Shown here one piece after another: positions 5,746 to 13,485 of a stretch of 17,364 bases of DNA. The position numbers and the translations under genes were made by a program. The notes under the pieces were generated by a model. It did no database searches. It had not been told where the DNA came from and saw only the letters and a program-made list of their open reading frames with translations. Source of the DNA: Candidatus Izemoplasmatales bacterium (GTDB lineage Bacteria > Bacillota_I > Bacilli_A > Izemoplasmatales > Hujiaoplasmataceae); the NCBI GenBank assembly GCA_028707415.1, contig JAQWBC010000005.1, positions 1 through 17,364 of the forward strand, given 5' to 3'. Numbering within the stretch: the first letter of the stretch is position 1; each line of letters begins with the position of its first letter.

Positions 5746-7815
5746 TTATGCTTTTTTATCTGGATCAGTAACGGGAGAAATAATTTCCGCATCAGCGGGT
5801 TTTGAAGGGGTAATAACTGGTTCGTTTGGATTATCGGCTATAGCGGGATTACTAACAAGAATATCATCCCAACGTGACAAACGACCGGTTTTGACAATTT
5901 CGTCGATGTCTTGTTTCGTTAACGTTTCGACTTCTAGTAAGTAGTGAGCGATTTTTCTTAAGAGATCTTCATTGGCTCGAATCAAGATTTTAGCTTTTTC
6001 GTAGCATTCATGAATAATATTCCGGACCTCTTTGTCAATTTCTGTGGCAATGTTTTCGGAAAAGTTTTTGTCCTTCCCGTAGTCGCGACCTAAGAAAACG
6101 GGACCGGTATTCCGTTCATAAGTAACCGGACCGAGATTTTCGGACATTCCGTATTCGGTAATCATTGCCCGAGCAATTGCCGTGGCTTTTTGTAAATCAT
6201 TATGGGCTCCGGTGGAAATTTCCGAGAAGATGATTTCTTCGGCGACCCGACCGCCAAGCAATCCGGTAATTACTTCTAGTAAACCTTGACGCGTTTGTAA
6301 GAAGGCTTGTTCCTCCTCGGGGAGCATCAAGTTGTATCCACCGGCTTGGCCTCTAGGGATAATGGTTACTTTTTGAACGATATTGGCGTTTTGCAGTTTT
6401 ATGCCGACAACGGCGTGTCCAGCTTCGTGGAAGGCGATGAATTGACGTTCTTTTTTGGAGAAGACACGGGATTTCTTTGCCGGCCCCATCAATACGCGGT
6501 CAACAGCTTCATCAATGTGGTATAGTTCGATTTGCTTCTTATTTTCCCGTGCTGCGAGAAGGGCGGCTTCATTCATCAAATTCTCTAAATCGGCTCCAGT
6601 GAATCCAGGAGTGCGATGAGCTATTTCTTCGAATGTAATATTAGGATTGATTTTTTTATGACGAGAATGGACTTTTAAAATCTCGGTACGGCCTTTAATA
6701 TCGGGAACACCGACATATATTTGGCGATCAAAGCGTCCTGGACGTAAAAGAGCGGGATCAAGAATATCGGCACGATTAGTAGCGGCAAGAATAATGACGC
6801 CCGAATTGTGTCCGAAGCCATCCATTTCCACCAGTAATTGGTTTAAAGTTTGTTCGCGTTCGTCATGTCCACCGCCGAGACCAGTGCCTCTTTGTCGACC
6901 GACGGCATCGATTTCGTCGATAAACAAGATACAAGGCGCATTTTGTTTCGCGGTTTTAAACATGTCGCGAACCCGGCTGGCACCGACACCGACGAACATT
7001 TCTAAGAAATCAGAGCCAGAAACAAAATAGAAAGGAACATTGGCCTCGCCGGCAACGGCGCGGGCGATTAAAGTTTTACCGGTTCCTGGGGGGCCAACGA
7101 GAATAACCCCTTTGGGGATTCTTGCGCCCAGTTCCATATACTTTTTCGGGGTTTTGAGGAAATCAATAATTTCCTGTAACTCTTCTTTTTCTTCATCAGC
7201 GCCGGCCACATCATTAAATGTCGTTTTTTGGTTTTTCGAAACCCGAGCACGGCTTTTTCCGAAATCAAAAGCTTGTTTATTGGCGTTAGTATTTCCACGC
7301 ATCATATATACGAGCAGAACAATTACTCCGATTACTAAAACAATGGGGAACAGGATGCTTAACCAATCATATGTTGAGCCCGGGGTATGAAGGTAGGTGA
7401 CATTATTTGTCGTATCCAAATCACTGTTTAAACCTTCAATAAGGGAGGTGATGCGGTTTAAATCATCATCATTGGCTAAATATGTGAAAACAGTGACTTT
7501 CGCGATGTTTTCTGCAGTGATTGTGACAGTAGTGCCATTCACTCCGGTTAAAGTGATGCCGGGTTTAAAAACGATAACAGCCTTATATCCTCGATAATTA
7601 ATATCACCAGCAATCGGAGTAACCGATACTGAAGAAACATTTTCATTGGTTAGGGCACTTTCAAATTGACTGACACTCAGCTCAACTGGTGAATTTAGGT
7701 TTCCGAATCCGATGATAACAGCGATTCCGAGCAAAATCAAAATGGCGATCATCACAAAATGTGATGTGCGACTGGTTAAAGGTTTTTTTACTGGTTGATT
7801 GGTATTTTCGGCCAT
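5746..7815 (-). CDS. ftsH: ATP-dependent zinc metalloprotease FtsH
   Basis: Membrane-anchored AAA+ protease that unfolds and degrades membrane and short-lived cytosolic proteins as a hexamer. In 689 residues: a transmembrane helix at about 20-37, an outer domain to about 148, and a second helix at about 151-171. The AAA domain has Walker A GPPGTGKT (241-248), Walker B ILFIDE (296-301) and the second region of homology ATNRADILDPALLRPGRFD (345-363). The peptidase domain has the zinc motif HEAGH (463-467) and the likely third ligand D540. The last 35 or so residues are a proline-rich, low-complexity tail, common and variable in the family. ATG at 7815 follows an ideal AAGGAGGT site. It lies 24 bases after hpt, in the tilS-hpt-ftsH order known from Bacillus. 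Confidence 0.98.
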   Translation of the reverse strand: MAENTNQPVKKPLTSRTSHFVMIAILILLGIAVIIGFGNLNSPVELSVSQFESALTNENVSSVSVTPIAGDINYRGYKAVIVFKPGITLTGVNGTTVTITAENIAKVTVFTYLANDDDLNRITSLIEGLNSDLDTTNNVTYLHTPGSTYDWLSILFPIVLVIGVIVLLVYMMRGNTNANKQAFDFGKSRARVSKNQKTTFNDVAGADEEKEELQEIIDFLKTPKKYMELGARIPKGVILVGPPGTGKTLIARAVAGEANVPFYFVSGSDFLEMFVGVGASRVRDMFKTAKQNAPCILFIDEIDAVGRQRGTGLGGGHDEREQTLNQLLVEMDGFGHNSGVIILAATNRADILDPALLRPGRFDRQIYVGVPDIKGRTEILKVHSRHKKINPNITFEEIAHRTPGFTGADLENLMNEAALLAARENKKQIELYHIDEAVDRVLMGPAKKSRVFSKKERQFIAFHEAGHAVVGIKLQNANIVQKVTIIPRGQAGGYNLMLPEEEQAFLQTRQGLLEVITGLLGGRVAEEIIFSEISTGAHNDLQKATAIARAMITEYGMSENLGPVTYERNTGPVFLGRDYGKDKNFSENIATEIDKEVRNIIHECYEKAKILIRANEDLLRKIAHYLLEVETLTKQDIDEIVKTGRLSRWDDILVSNPAIADNPNEPVITPSKPADAEIISPVTDPDKKA

Positions 7816-7839
7816 AGTAGACCTCCTTATAATGTTAGA

Positions 7840-8382
7840 CTATTTCTTGTATACTTCCGGTTTGAGGATGCCCACAAACGGTAGATTGCGATACATTTCA
7901 TCGTAATCCAGTCCAAAACCAACAACGAAAGCTTTGGGAATTGATTTTCCAATATATTTAGGTACGAACGGGACTTGTCGCCCGGCGGGTTTGTCAAGAA
8001 GCGTGACAACTTCGACTGAAGCAGCACCGCGATGGAGCAATAACCGGGAGATTACATCTAAAGTCTTGCCGGTGTCAACGATATCTTCAGCGATTAGTAT
8101 ATGCCGGTTTTGGACCGATACTTCCAAATCCTTGGTTATTTTGACATCGGAAGAAGCCGCAATTCCTCCGTGATAACTTGACACTCCCATCAACTCGATT
8201 TCACAGTATAAGTCAATGTGTTTAATTAATTCTGCCATAAAAGGAATACAGCCTTTCAAAAGGCCGATAATAAGGGGCTTTTTTCCCGCGTAATCTAAGG
8301 TAATCTGTCGTCCGAGACGGTCACAAATGGCAAGGATTTCTTCGTGAGTGACAAGGATTTGTTCCATATCTTTTTCCAGCAT
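7840..8382 (-). CDS. hpt: Hypoxanthine(-guanine) phosphoribosyltransferase
   Basis: Purine salvage enzyme converting hypoxanthine or guanine plus PRPP to IMP or GMP in the cytoplasm. From ATG at 8382 it has 180 residues, the same as the Bacillus protein. The PRPP-binding motif ILIAEDIVDTGKTL lies at about 95-108, the LKG loop near 42-44, and GFGLDYDEMYRNLP near 155-168 forms the base-binding end. A longer frame exists from ATG at 8400, but AAGGGG in the tail of tilS sits 7-8 bases before the ATG at 8382, which also suits the family N-terminus. The tilS stop TGA (8386-8384) is one base away, so translation is probably coupled. In Bacillus and Listeria this protein is also reported to work with the neighbouring tilS and ftsH products. 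Confidence 0.95.
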   Translation of the reverse strand: MLEKDMEQILVTHEEILAICDRLGRQITLDYAGKKPLIIGLLKGCIPFMAELIKHIDLYCEIELMGVSSYHGGIAASSDVKITKDLEVSVQNRHILIAEDIVDTGKTLDVISRLLLHRGAASVEVVTLLDKPAGRQVPFVPKYIGKSIPKAFVVGFGLDYDEMYRNLPFVGILKPEVYKK

Positions 8383-8383
8383 G

Positions 8384-9712
8384 TCATTTCCCCTTTGCAT
8401 AAGTTAAATAGATAACTTGGTCTCCGATTTTGGTCACAGGGCTGATTTTTATTCCGGGAATCCAAAAAATTTCGCCTTGCGGATTAATTCCGATTGCTAA
8501 TCGGTTGCGATCATCAAGCGGAATTTTCAGATCAATTAATAATTCGCTGACTTTCTTGGTTCCACCGGTAAGTTTAATGCGATCGCCATCTTGGCGACTT
8601 CGGAACGTCATTGGAAAGATGAAACGTAAATTATTATACCATAATTCAATGGAAATACCATCAATATCGCTTCGTTTTTCCGTAACGGTCACGGTGTCGC
8701 CGTTAGGAAGCGGATATGTTCCAAATGTGGATATAATTTGGAAAAACGAAAGCGTATCTAATATTACAGGCTCAAAACTAAGGCAGTCGTACTTGCGAAT
8801 CACGCGTAACTTTTGGTTTAGAGTAATCCGCGCGTTTGGTTTATTACCGGTTATTATGTTAAGAACATCTTCAAAATTTGTATAAGTTAACTCTATACTA
8901 TTATTTGTTAGTCGATCGATGGTTCTTTTAATAACATCGCGAGCGACGGCGCGATCTAGGGCGGCGATTTCAGCTACAACAACGCTGGCTTTATCTTGAA
9001 TGAACGAAACTGATGTATCGATAAAAAGAATGGATAAGCGACTGATTAGTTGATATGCTTCGGAAATATAAGTAGAAAATTGAGCAAATTTGTCATGATA
9101 TAATGGGTTTTCTTGTTCAATTAAAGGCATGAGATGATGACGAAAGCGGTTTCGGGTATATTTGTCTTGAAAGTTTGAAGCATCTTGACGAAATTCAAGC
9201 TGATGCTCTATTTGATATTTGTCAATTTCAGCTTTAGTTGTGTGTAATAACGGACGGATGATTTCAAGATCATGATAGTTAATGCGCTCGCTGATTCCCG
9301 CATATCCGATGAAGCCTGATCCGCGAACCAAACGCATTAAAATCGTTTCGGCTTGATCATCGGCGTGGTGTGCTATAGCGATTTTGGTGGCGTTAACTTT
9401 TACCGCGATTTCGTAAAAAAATTGATACCGTTTATTGCGAGAAAAATTGTGAAAATTTTCCTCGCCTTGATAATCAAGAATCATCCCATAAAAGGCGACA
9501 TTATATGACTGACACTTATTTTCGACAAAAGTATACTCGGCCTCTGATTCCAAACGCATCCGATGATTGACATGGGCAACGATAATGGTAAGATTCAAAT
9601 CGTTTTTTAAGCGACAGATGGCGTCAAGAAGAACCATCGAATCGATGCCACCGCTGACAGCAATGACGATGACGTCGTTTTTTTTAATTAAATTAAGATT
9701 TAATAACGGCAT
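8384..9712 (-). CDS. tilS: tRNA(Ile)-lysidine synthetase TilS
   Basis: Modifies C34 of the CAU-anticodon tRNA-Ile to lysidine with ATP and lysine, so that it reads AUA as isoleucine. The N-terminal PP-loop ATPase domain has SGGIDSM at about residues 20-26 and HVNHRMR shortly after. The C-terminal TilS domain has RSRQDGDRIKL then TKKVSELLIDLKIP. From ATG at 9712 it is 442 residues. A frame open from TTG at 9760 would add 16 residues, but the promoter -10 box (9756-9751) lies inside that extension, and TAAGGAG (9728-9722) is 9 bases before the ATG at 9712. ATG at 9721 touches the ribosome site and is less likely. First gene of the tilS-hpt-ftsH-rqcP operon. Ends in TGA, evidence for the standard code. 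Confidence 0.95.
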   Translation of the reverse strand: MPLLNLNLIKKNDVIVIAVSGGIDSMVLLDAICRLKNDLNLTIIVAHVNHRMRLESEAEYTFVENKCQSYNVAFYGMILDYQGEENFHNFSRNKRYQFFYEIAVKVNATKIAIAHHADDQAETILMRLVRGSGFIGYAGISERINYHDLEIIRPLLHTTKAEIDKYQIEHQLEFRQDASNFQDKYTRNRFRHHLMPLIEQENPLYHDKFAQFSTYISEAYQLISRLSILFIDTSVSFIQDKASVVVAEIAALDRAVARDVIKRTIDRLTNNSIELTYTNFEDVLNIITGNKPNARITLNQKLRVIRKYDCLSFEPVILDTLSFFQIISTFGTYPLPNGDTVTVTEKRSDIDGISIELWYNNLRFIFPMTFRSRQDGDRIKLTGGTKKVSELLIDLKIPLDDRNRLAIGINPQGEIFWIPGIKISPVTKIGDQVIYLTYAKGK

Positions 9713-9750
9713 CGCATTCATCTCCTTAGAATCATTCGGGGTTAATGAAT

Positions 9751-9779
9751 ATTGTATCAATTTTTCTGTTTAATGACAA
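9751..9779 (-). promoter_or_regulatory. Promoter of the tilS-hpt-ftsH operon
   Basis: -35 TTGTCA (9779-9774), 17-base spacer, -10 TACAAT (9756-9751) on the minus strand. Transcription would begin near 9744, about 30 bases before the ATG at 9712, which settles the tilS start. Confidence 0.75.
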
Positions 9780-9790
9780 TAAAAACCGGT

Positions 9791-9816
9791 AAAACGGTAT
9801 TATTCTACCGTTTTTT
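9791..9816. terminator. Orphan terminator-like hairpin between divergent genes
   Basis: AAAACGGTA (9791-9799) pairs perfectly with TACCGTTTT (9806-9814) around a 6-base loop, followed on the plus strand by TT, making six T in a row (9811-9816). No plus-strand gene ends upstream of it; tilS and maf both point away. It lies 12 bases beyond the tilS -35 box. Confidence 0.6.
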
Positions 9817-9899
9817 CGTGAGGATTTGATGAGTAATAAAAATTAAGTTTGTGAACCGGAAATGAACAAGAAGAAATTGATGGCAAACTAATCGGATTA

Positions 9900-9908
9900 T
9901 GATATAAT
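9900..9908 (+). promoter_or_regulatory. Extended -10 promoter of maf
   Basis: TGATATAAT, an extended -10 (TGn plus TATAAT at 9903-9908), 28 bases before the ATG at 9937. TTGATG at 9877-9882 is too far away (20 bases) to be a good -35 box. Confidence 0.55.
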
Positions 9909-9936
9909 ATTTTTAGGAAAACGAGAGTGATAAATA

Positions 9937-10500
9937 ATGAAAAAATATATCCTCGCCAGCAATTCTCCAAGACGAAAGCAATTGATGGAAATGCTCGGCA
10001 TTGATTTTGAAATCATGATTAGTGCCGTTGACGAAATTAATCGCCCGGATTTATCTAATGACGAATTAGTAATGGATTTAGCGTTTCAGAAAGCAGCGGA
10101 CATCTTCAGAAGTCATCAAGAGGATATTGTCTTGGGTTTTGACACCATGGTATATATTGATGACTTACGACTCGGAAAACCGAAGACCGCTTTCGAAGCG
10201 AAAACGATGTTAAATACATTATCGGGTAAAACACACACGGTAATTACCGGTTGCGCCATTATTACTAAGACAATATCCAAGGCTTTTTATGAAATGGCTT
10301 ATGTTACTTTCTATCCGTTGACCGAACAAGAAATCGAAGAGTACGTTGCTTCGAAAGAACCGTTTGACAAAGCCGGAGCGTACGCCGTTCAAGGTTTGGG
10401 AAGTAAATATATTAAAGCCATAAATGGTGATTTTTATACCGTTATGGGGCTTCCCGTGGCGCGACTTTATCATGAACTAAAGGAACTAAATCTGCTTTAA
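9937..10500 (+). CDS. maf: Maf-family nucleotide pyrophosphatase
   Basis: House-cleaning enzyme that hydrolyses non-canonical or excess nucleoside triphosphates (dTTP/UTP and modified pyrimidines in the subgroup it resembles) to monophosphates. In 187 residues the family landmarks are present: SNSPRR at 8-13 (phosphate binding), E33, D69 in GFDT as the probable catalytic base, the KPK loop at 81-83, GKTHTVITG at 97-105, and DKAGAYAVQG. The usual ADT is FDT here, a mild change. The ATG at 9937 has only a weak GAGAGTGA ribosome site. It is transcribed alone from an extended -10 promoter and ends in a good terminator. In Bacillus maf sits near cell-shape and radC genes; that context is absent. 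In vivo substrate preference is not visible from sequence. Confidence 0.92.
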   Translation: MKKYILASNSPRRKQLMEMLGIDFEIMISAVDEINRPDLSNDELVMDLAFQKAADIFRSHQEDIVLGFDTMVYIDDLRLGKPKTAFEAKTMLNTLSGKTHTVITGCAIITKTISKAFYEMAYVTFYPLTEQEIEEYVASKEPFDKAGAYAVQGLGSKYIKAINGDFYTVMGLPVARLYHELKELNLL

Positions 10501-10506
10501 AACAGT

Positions 10507-10539
10507 AACGACTGCGATTATAGATTCGCAGTCGTTTTT
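10507..10539 (+). terminator. Terminator of maf
   Basis: AACGACTGCGA (10507-10517) pairs with TCGCAGTCGTT (10526-10536) in an 11-bp stem with an 8-base loop; five T follow at 10535-10539. It lies between convergent maf and malic enzyme genes and may also serve the latter, though the minus-strand T tract is poor. Confidence 0.85.
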
Positions 10540-10563
10540 AATAAAAGGTTGTCACTTGGCGGT

Positions 10564-11763
10564 TTACACACGGATTTCTTTTTCTTTCAAAGCCTGTTTG
10601 TTTACGGCTTTTGCGACCGCATTAACGACACGCCGATCCAAAGGGTTTGGTAAAATATAATCACATGATAATTCATTGTCTTTTACAAGGCCGGCAAGTG
10701 CTTGCGCAGCCACAACTTTCATTTCTTCACTAATATTTTGGGCGCGGGCTTGAAGCGCGCCTTTAAATAGACCGGGGAATATCAAAACATTGTTAATCTG
10801 GTTGGGATAGTCGCTTCGCCCGGTACCGATGATTTTTGCGCCGGCTTGTTTGGCAATTTCGGGCATGATTTCTGGCAATGGGTTGGCCATTGCGAAGATG
10901 ACTGGGTCTTTGCTCATCGATTTGACCATAGCTTCATTTACCAAACCTGGAGCGCTGACGCCAATAAACAAATCCGCGCCTTTGATTAAGGCGCTCAGCG
11001 TATCTTCGCCGATGGCATCATAGGAATTGATGATTGCTTGGTCCAGCAACTCGCGAATCAAGAAATCATACGAATCATACTTATTATATGTCACGATGCC
11101 CTGCTTATTATAAGCATTAATGGTTCTAATGCCTAAATTTCGGAGCATTCGACAAATCGCACTGCCGGCAGCGCCGGTTCCGGAAATCACAACTCGGAGA
11201 GTAGAAAGCTCTTTTTTCAGCAATCGGAAAGCGTTAGTTACCGCCGCCGCAACAACAACCGCGGTACCGTGTTGATCATCATGAAAAACAGGGATACTTA
11301 GCCGTTTTTTTAGCTCTCGTTCGATAAAAACGCACTGAGGTGCAGCAATGTCCTCTAACATTATTGCCCCAAACATCGGGGCAATTTGGATAGTGGTCTC
11401 AATAATTGCTTGAGAATCGTGAGTATCTAAACAGATTGGGAAAGCATCAAGGCCGGAAAACTGTTTTAGTAATGCCGCTTTACCTTCCATGACCGGAATG
11501 GACGCTAAAGCACCAATATTGCCAAGCCCTAAAACGGCTGACCCATCCGTAACAATGGCAACCATATGCCCTTTGGAAGTATATTGGTATGCGGCCATGG
11601 GGTCGGCACTGATTTTTAGACACGGAGAGGCCACTCCGGGGGTATAAGCTATTGATAAATCGTGGGCGGTTTTTAAAGGGACCGTGGATCTTACTGATAG
11701 TTTACCGGGTCGTAATTCGTGCAAAGCGAGAGCTTCAAGATCATAATTTGCCAAGGGTATCAT
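10564..11763 (-). CDS. Malic enzyme (malate dehydrogenase, decarboxylating)
   Basis: Cytoplasmic enzyme turning malate to pyruvate and CO2 with reduction of NAD or NADP. The 399 residues match the short bacterial form without the phosphotransacetylase extension. Visible landmarks: Y40 in SIAYTPGVA, K95 in EGKAAL as general base, metal ligands E137-D138 (LEDIAAPQC) and D162 (HDDQHGTA), and the Rossmann glycine motif GTGAAGS at 195-201. The dinucleotide used cannot be told reliably. The ATG at 11763 touches the AAAGGA ribosome site, so the TTG three codons later (11754) is better spaced and may be the true start. Single gene, divergent from rpmE and convergent with maf. Confidence 0.95.
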   Translation of the reverse strand: MIPLANYDLEALALHELRPGKLSVRSTVPLKTAHDLSIAYTPGVASPCLKISADPMAAYQYTSKGHMVAIVTDGSAVLGLGNIGALASIPVMEGKAALLKQFSGLDAFPICLDTHDSQAIIETTIQIAPMFGAIMLEDIAAPQCVFIERELKKRLSIPVFHDDQHGTAVVVAAAVTNAFRLLKKELSTLRVVISGTGAAGSAICRMLRNLGIRTINAYNKQGIVTYNKYDSYDFLIRELLDQAIINSYDAIGEDTLSALIKGADLFIGVSAPGLVNEAMVKSMSKDPVIFAMANPLPEIMPEIAKQAGAKIIGTGRSDYPNQINNVLIFPGLFKGALQARAQNISEEMKVVAAQALAGLVKDNELSCDYILPNPLDRRVVNAVAKAVNKQALKEKEIRV

Positions 11764-11786
11764 TCCTTTTTATTTGGATTAATTTA

Positions 11787-11795
11787 ATTATATCA
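11787..11795 (-). promoter_or_regulatory. Extended -10 promoter of the malic enzyme gene
   Basis: TGATATAAT on the minus strand (TATAAT at 11792-11787), 23 bases before the ATG. No clear -35 box. The element matches the extended -10 of maf exactly. Confidence 0.55.
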
Positions 11796-11859
11796 TTTTT
11801 TGCTTTTATCGATGTGAGAAGAAAGAAAAAGATGGGTTTTGCAAGCTGATAAAAAACTC

Positions 11860-11888
11860 TTGCAATTTACATGGGAGTTTGTTATAAT
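11860..11888 (+). promoter_or_regulatory. Promoter of rpmE
   Basis: -35 TTGCAA (11860-11865), 17-base spacer, -10 TATAAT (11883-11888). The leader to the ATG at 11945 would be about 50 bases; I cannot identify a definite L31-type leader structure in it. Confidence 0.75.
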
Positions 11889-11944
11889 ACTTTTGCTTGA
11901 GAACTTACTATGAAATAAAAATCATGGCAGAAGGAGAAAACATC

Positions 11945-12154
11945 ATGAAAAACGGTATTCATCCCAAATATAATCAAACAACGGTAACCTGCAGTACCTG
12001 TGGAAATACATTTGTCACTGGCTCGACAGCGAAAGAAATCCGCGTTGATACATGTTCCAATTGTCATCCATTCTTCACGGGCAAACAAAAATTTAACGCT
12101 GCGGATGGACGGATTGACCGGTTTAACAAACGGTACGGCATCGAAAATAAATAA
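11945..12154 (+). CDS. rpmE: 50S ribosomal protein L31, zinc-binding form
   Basis: Large-subunit protein bridging to the 30S head. The 69 residues begin MKNGIHPKYN, the normal L31 N-terminus, at ATG 11945, with GAAGGAG ideally placed upstream. The frame is open further upstream to 11897, but that stretch is the mRNA leader downstream of the promoter. Four cysteines (C16, C19, C37, C40, as CSTC and CSNC) make this the zinc-containing C+ type rather than the zinc-free paralogue induced under zinc limitation. The conserved HPFFTGKQKF follows, and the C-terminal part GRIDRFNKRYG is standard. A strong terminator separates it from tdk, the same neighbour as in Bacillus. Confidence 0.97.
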   Translation: MKNGIHPKYNQTTVTCSTCGNTFVTGSTAKEIRVDTCSNCHPFFTGKQKFNAADGRIDRFNKRYGIENK

Positions 12155-12163
12155 TGACAAAAG

Positions 12164-12189
12164 AAACCATAAGATATGGTTTTTTTTTT
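12164..12189 (+). terminator. Terminator of rpmE
   Basis: AAACCATA (12164-12171) pairs with TATGGTTT (12175-12182) around a 3-base loop, followed by a run of T to 12189. Confidence 0.85.
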
Positions 12190-12199
12190 GCACTTTGGT

Positions 12200-12205
12200 T
12201 ATAAT
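12200..12205 (+). promoter_or_regulatory. Probable -10 box of tdk
   Basis: Perfect TATAAT, 32 bases before the tdk ATG. The region where a -35 box should lie (12177-12182) is the terminator stem of rpmE and matches poorly. Confidence 0.4.
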
Positions 12206-12237
12206 AGACTTTGTAAAAAATCAAAGGGGGAATCAAA

Positions 12238-12849
12238 ATGTACTTGCGACAGCGTGAAGGATGGATTGAAGTAATCACTGGCCCAATGTTTGCGGGAAAA
12301 ACCGAAGAATTGATCCGCAGAGTCAAGCGACTCGAGTATGCCAGGCAAAATATTCTGGTATTCAAGCCATCAATCGACACGCGATATGCCGATAATGAAA
12401 TCGTCAGTCATAACAACAACCGGACTAAATCAATTAATATTCGTAAAGCTTCCGAAATCATGCAATATGTTGATAATGAAACAAATGTCGTTGCGATTGA
12501 TGAAATTCAATTTCTTGATGAAGAGGCGGTTGACATTTGCGAGTACTTAGCCGATCACGGAATTCGGGTAATCGTTTCGGGTCTGGACCGAAATTTCCGT
12601 GGGGAACCATTTTCCTTTATGCCAAGATTATTAGCCATTGCCGAAGAAGTCACAAAGTTGTCGGCGATTTGCGTTGTCTGTCATACCCCAGCAACGAGAA
12701 CGCAAAGAATTGTCAATGGCAAGCCGGCAAGTTATAATGATCCAATTATTTTAGTCGGAGCTAAAGATACGTATGAAGCTCGGTGCCGACATTGTCATCA
12801 AGTGCCAGGCAAGCCGGTGACTTACACACAGTTCGATGATCATGAATGA
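12238..12849 (+). CDS. tdk: Thymidine kinase, class II
   Basis: Salvage enzyme phosphorylating thymidine (and deoxyuridine) with ATP. In 203 residues: Walker A loop GPMFAGKT (15-22), DEIQF (88-92) with the catalytic glutamate, SGLDRNFRGEPF (114-125) in the substrate region, and a structural zinc site from C145/C148 (CVVC) and C183/C186 (CRHC). The lasso loop with TQRIVNGKPASY lies between them. The ATG at 12238 follows AAAGGGGG. It ends in TGA and overlaps the start of tadA by 14 bases, so the two are an operon with coupled translation. The rpmE-tdk order is as in Bacillus; prfA, which follows there, is absent here. Confidence 0.97.
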   Translation: MYLRQREGWIEVITGPMFAGKTEELIRRVKRLEYARQNILVFKPSIDTRYADNEIVSHNNNRTKSINIRKASEIMQYVDNETNVVAIDEIQFLDEEAVDICEYLADHGIRVIVSGLDRNFRGEPFSFMPRLLAIAEEVTKLSAICVVCHTPATRTQRIVNGKPASYNDPIILVGAKDTYEARCRHCHQVPGKPVTYTQFDDHE

Positions 12850-13300
12850 ATTTGATGAGCAATGGATGCGAGAGGCTTTAAAAGAGGCGAAAAAAGCTTT
12901 TGATATTGGCGAAGTTCCTGTGGGCTGTGTGATTGTTCAAGACGAAAAGATTATTGCGAGGGGATATAACCGACGCGAAACCACCAATCATGTTTTCAAT
13001 CATGCCGAGATGATCGCTATTGATCAAGCCTGCCGATATTTAAATTCTTGGCGGCTGGATGGATGTACTTTATATGTCACAATTGAGCCGTGTGTGATGT
13101 GCGCCGGAACGATGATTCAAGCCCGGTTACAACGACTTGTCTATGGGGCTTCCGAACCGAAAAGCGGAGCTCATAAATCGATAGTAAATTTGTTTGATTA
13201 TGACTTTAATCATCACGTCGAAGTTGAAACCAACGTTCTAACTAAAGAAGCGAGCGCAATTATGAAAACGTTTTTTCAGGAGTTGCGAGCGGCAAAGTGA
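12836..13300 (+). CDS. tadA: tRNA adenosine-34 deaminase TadA
   Basis: Zinc enzyme converting A34 to inosine in the tRNA-Arg(ACG) anticodon. In 154 residues the deaminase signatures are clear: HAE (56-58) with the proton-shuttling glutamate, and PCVMC (85-89) supplying the two zinc cysteines; the GEVPVGCVI segment near residue 25 is typical. The start is either ATG at 12836 or ATG at 12842; neither has a good ribosome site, so it is probably translated by coupling from tdk, which it overlaps. Guanine or cytosine deaminases share the fold, but the N-terminus (MREALKEAKKA) and the SRP RNA gene right after it, as in Bacillus, favour TadA. The ending ELRAAK TGA is normal. Confidence 0.94.
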   Translation: MIMNEFDEQWMREALKEAKKAFDIGEVPVGCVIVQDEKIIARGYNRRETTNHVFNHAEMIAIDQACRYLNSWRLDGCTLYVTIEPCVMCAGTMIQARLQRLVYGASEPKSGAHKSIVNLFDYDFNHHVEVETNVLTKEASAIMKTFFQELRAAK

Positions 13301-13329
13301 TTGTTATTTGCCCATCAATATGATAATAT
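13301..13329 (+). promoter_or_regulatory. Possible promoter of the SRP RNA
   Basis: TTGTTA (13301-13306), 17-base spacer, TAATAT (13324-13329); this would start transcription at about 13337, just where the RNA's closing stem begins. GATAAT at 13322-13327 is an alternative -10 box with a short spacer. Confidence 0.5.
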
Positions 13330-13336
13330 ATAGTTA

Positions 13337-13455
13337 GAATCTCTTATGAAGCATCTTCACTCAATAAGTGCCCACGAATTAGGTCAGGTCTTGACGGAAG
13401 CAGCCTTAAGTAAGGTGTTTATGTGGGTGGGGATGCTTCATGGGAGATTCTTTTT
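13337..13455 (+). ncRNA. ffs: Small bacterial signal recognition particle RNA (4.5S-type)
   Basis: RNA scaffold of the signal recognition particle, which with Ffh targets membrane and secreted proteins. The conserved helix 8 core is plain: GGTCAG at 13382-13387 and GGAAGCAGCC at 13395-13404, the two sides of the Ffh-binding internal loops. The apical loop between them reads TGAC rather than the GGAA of E. coli, a URRC-type tetraloop known as an accepted alternative in this RNA. The ends pair in a 19-bp helix, 13337-13355 with 13432-13450, including two U-G pairs. Five T follow (13451-13455), so the outer helix doubles as the terminator. The length of about 115 bases is the Alu-less short form. 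It lies right after tadA, as in Bacillus. Confidence 0.92.
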
Positions 13456-13485
13456 AATGAAAACAGTAAAGCGAGGTGTTAGGTC

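Noticed and set aside
6307..7390. Plus-strand open frames opposite ftsH, up to 116 codons
   Set aside because: ftsH is unmistakable on the minus strand; the opposite frames lack ribosome sites and resemble no family.
11897..11944. Upstream extension of rpmE by 16 codons
   Set aside because: It begins just after the promoter -10 box, lacks a ribosome site, and L31 proteins begin at MKxxIHP, matching ATG 11945.
11889..11944. L31-type autoregulatory leader upstream of rpmE
   Set aside because: The roughly 50-base leader shows only a weak ATGA/TCAT pairing; I cannot support a defined leader structure.
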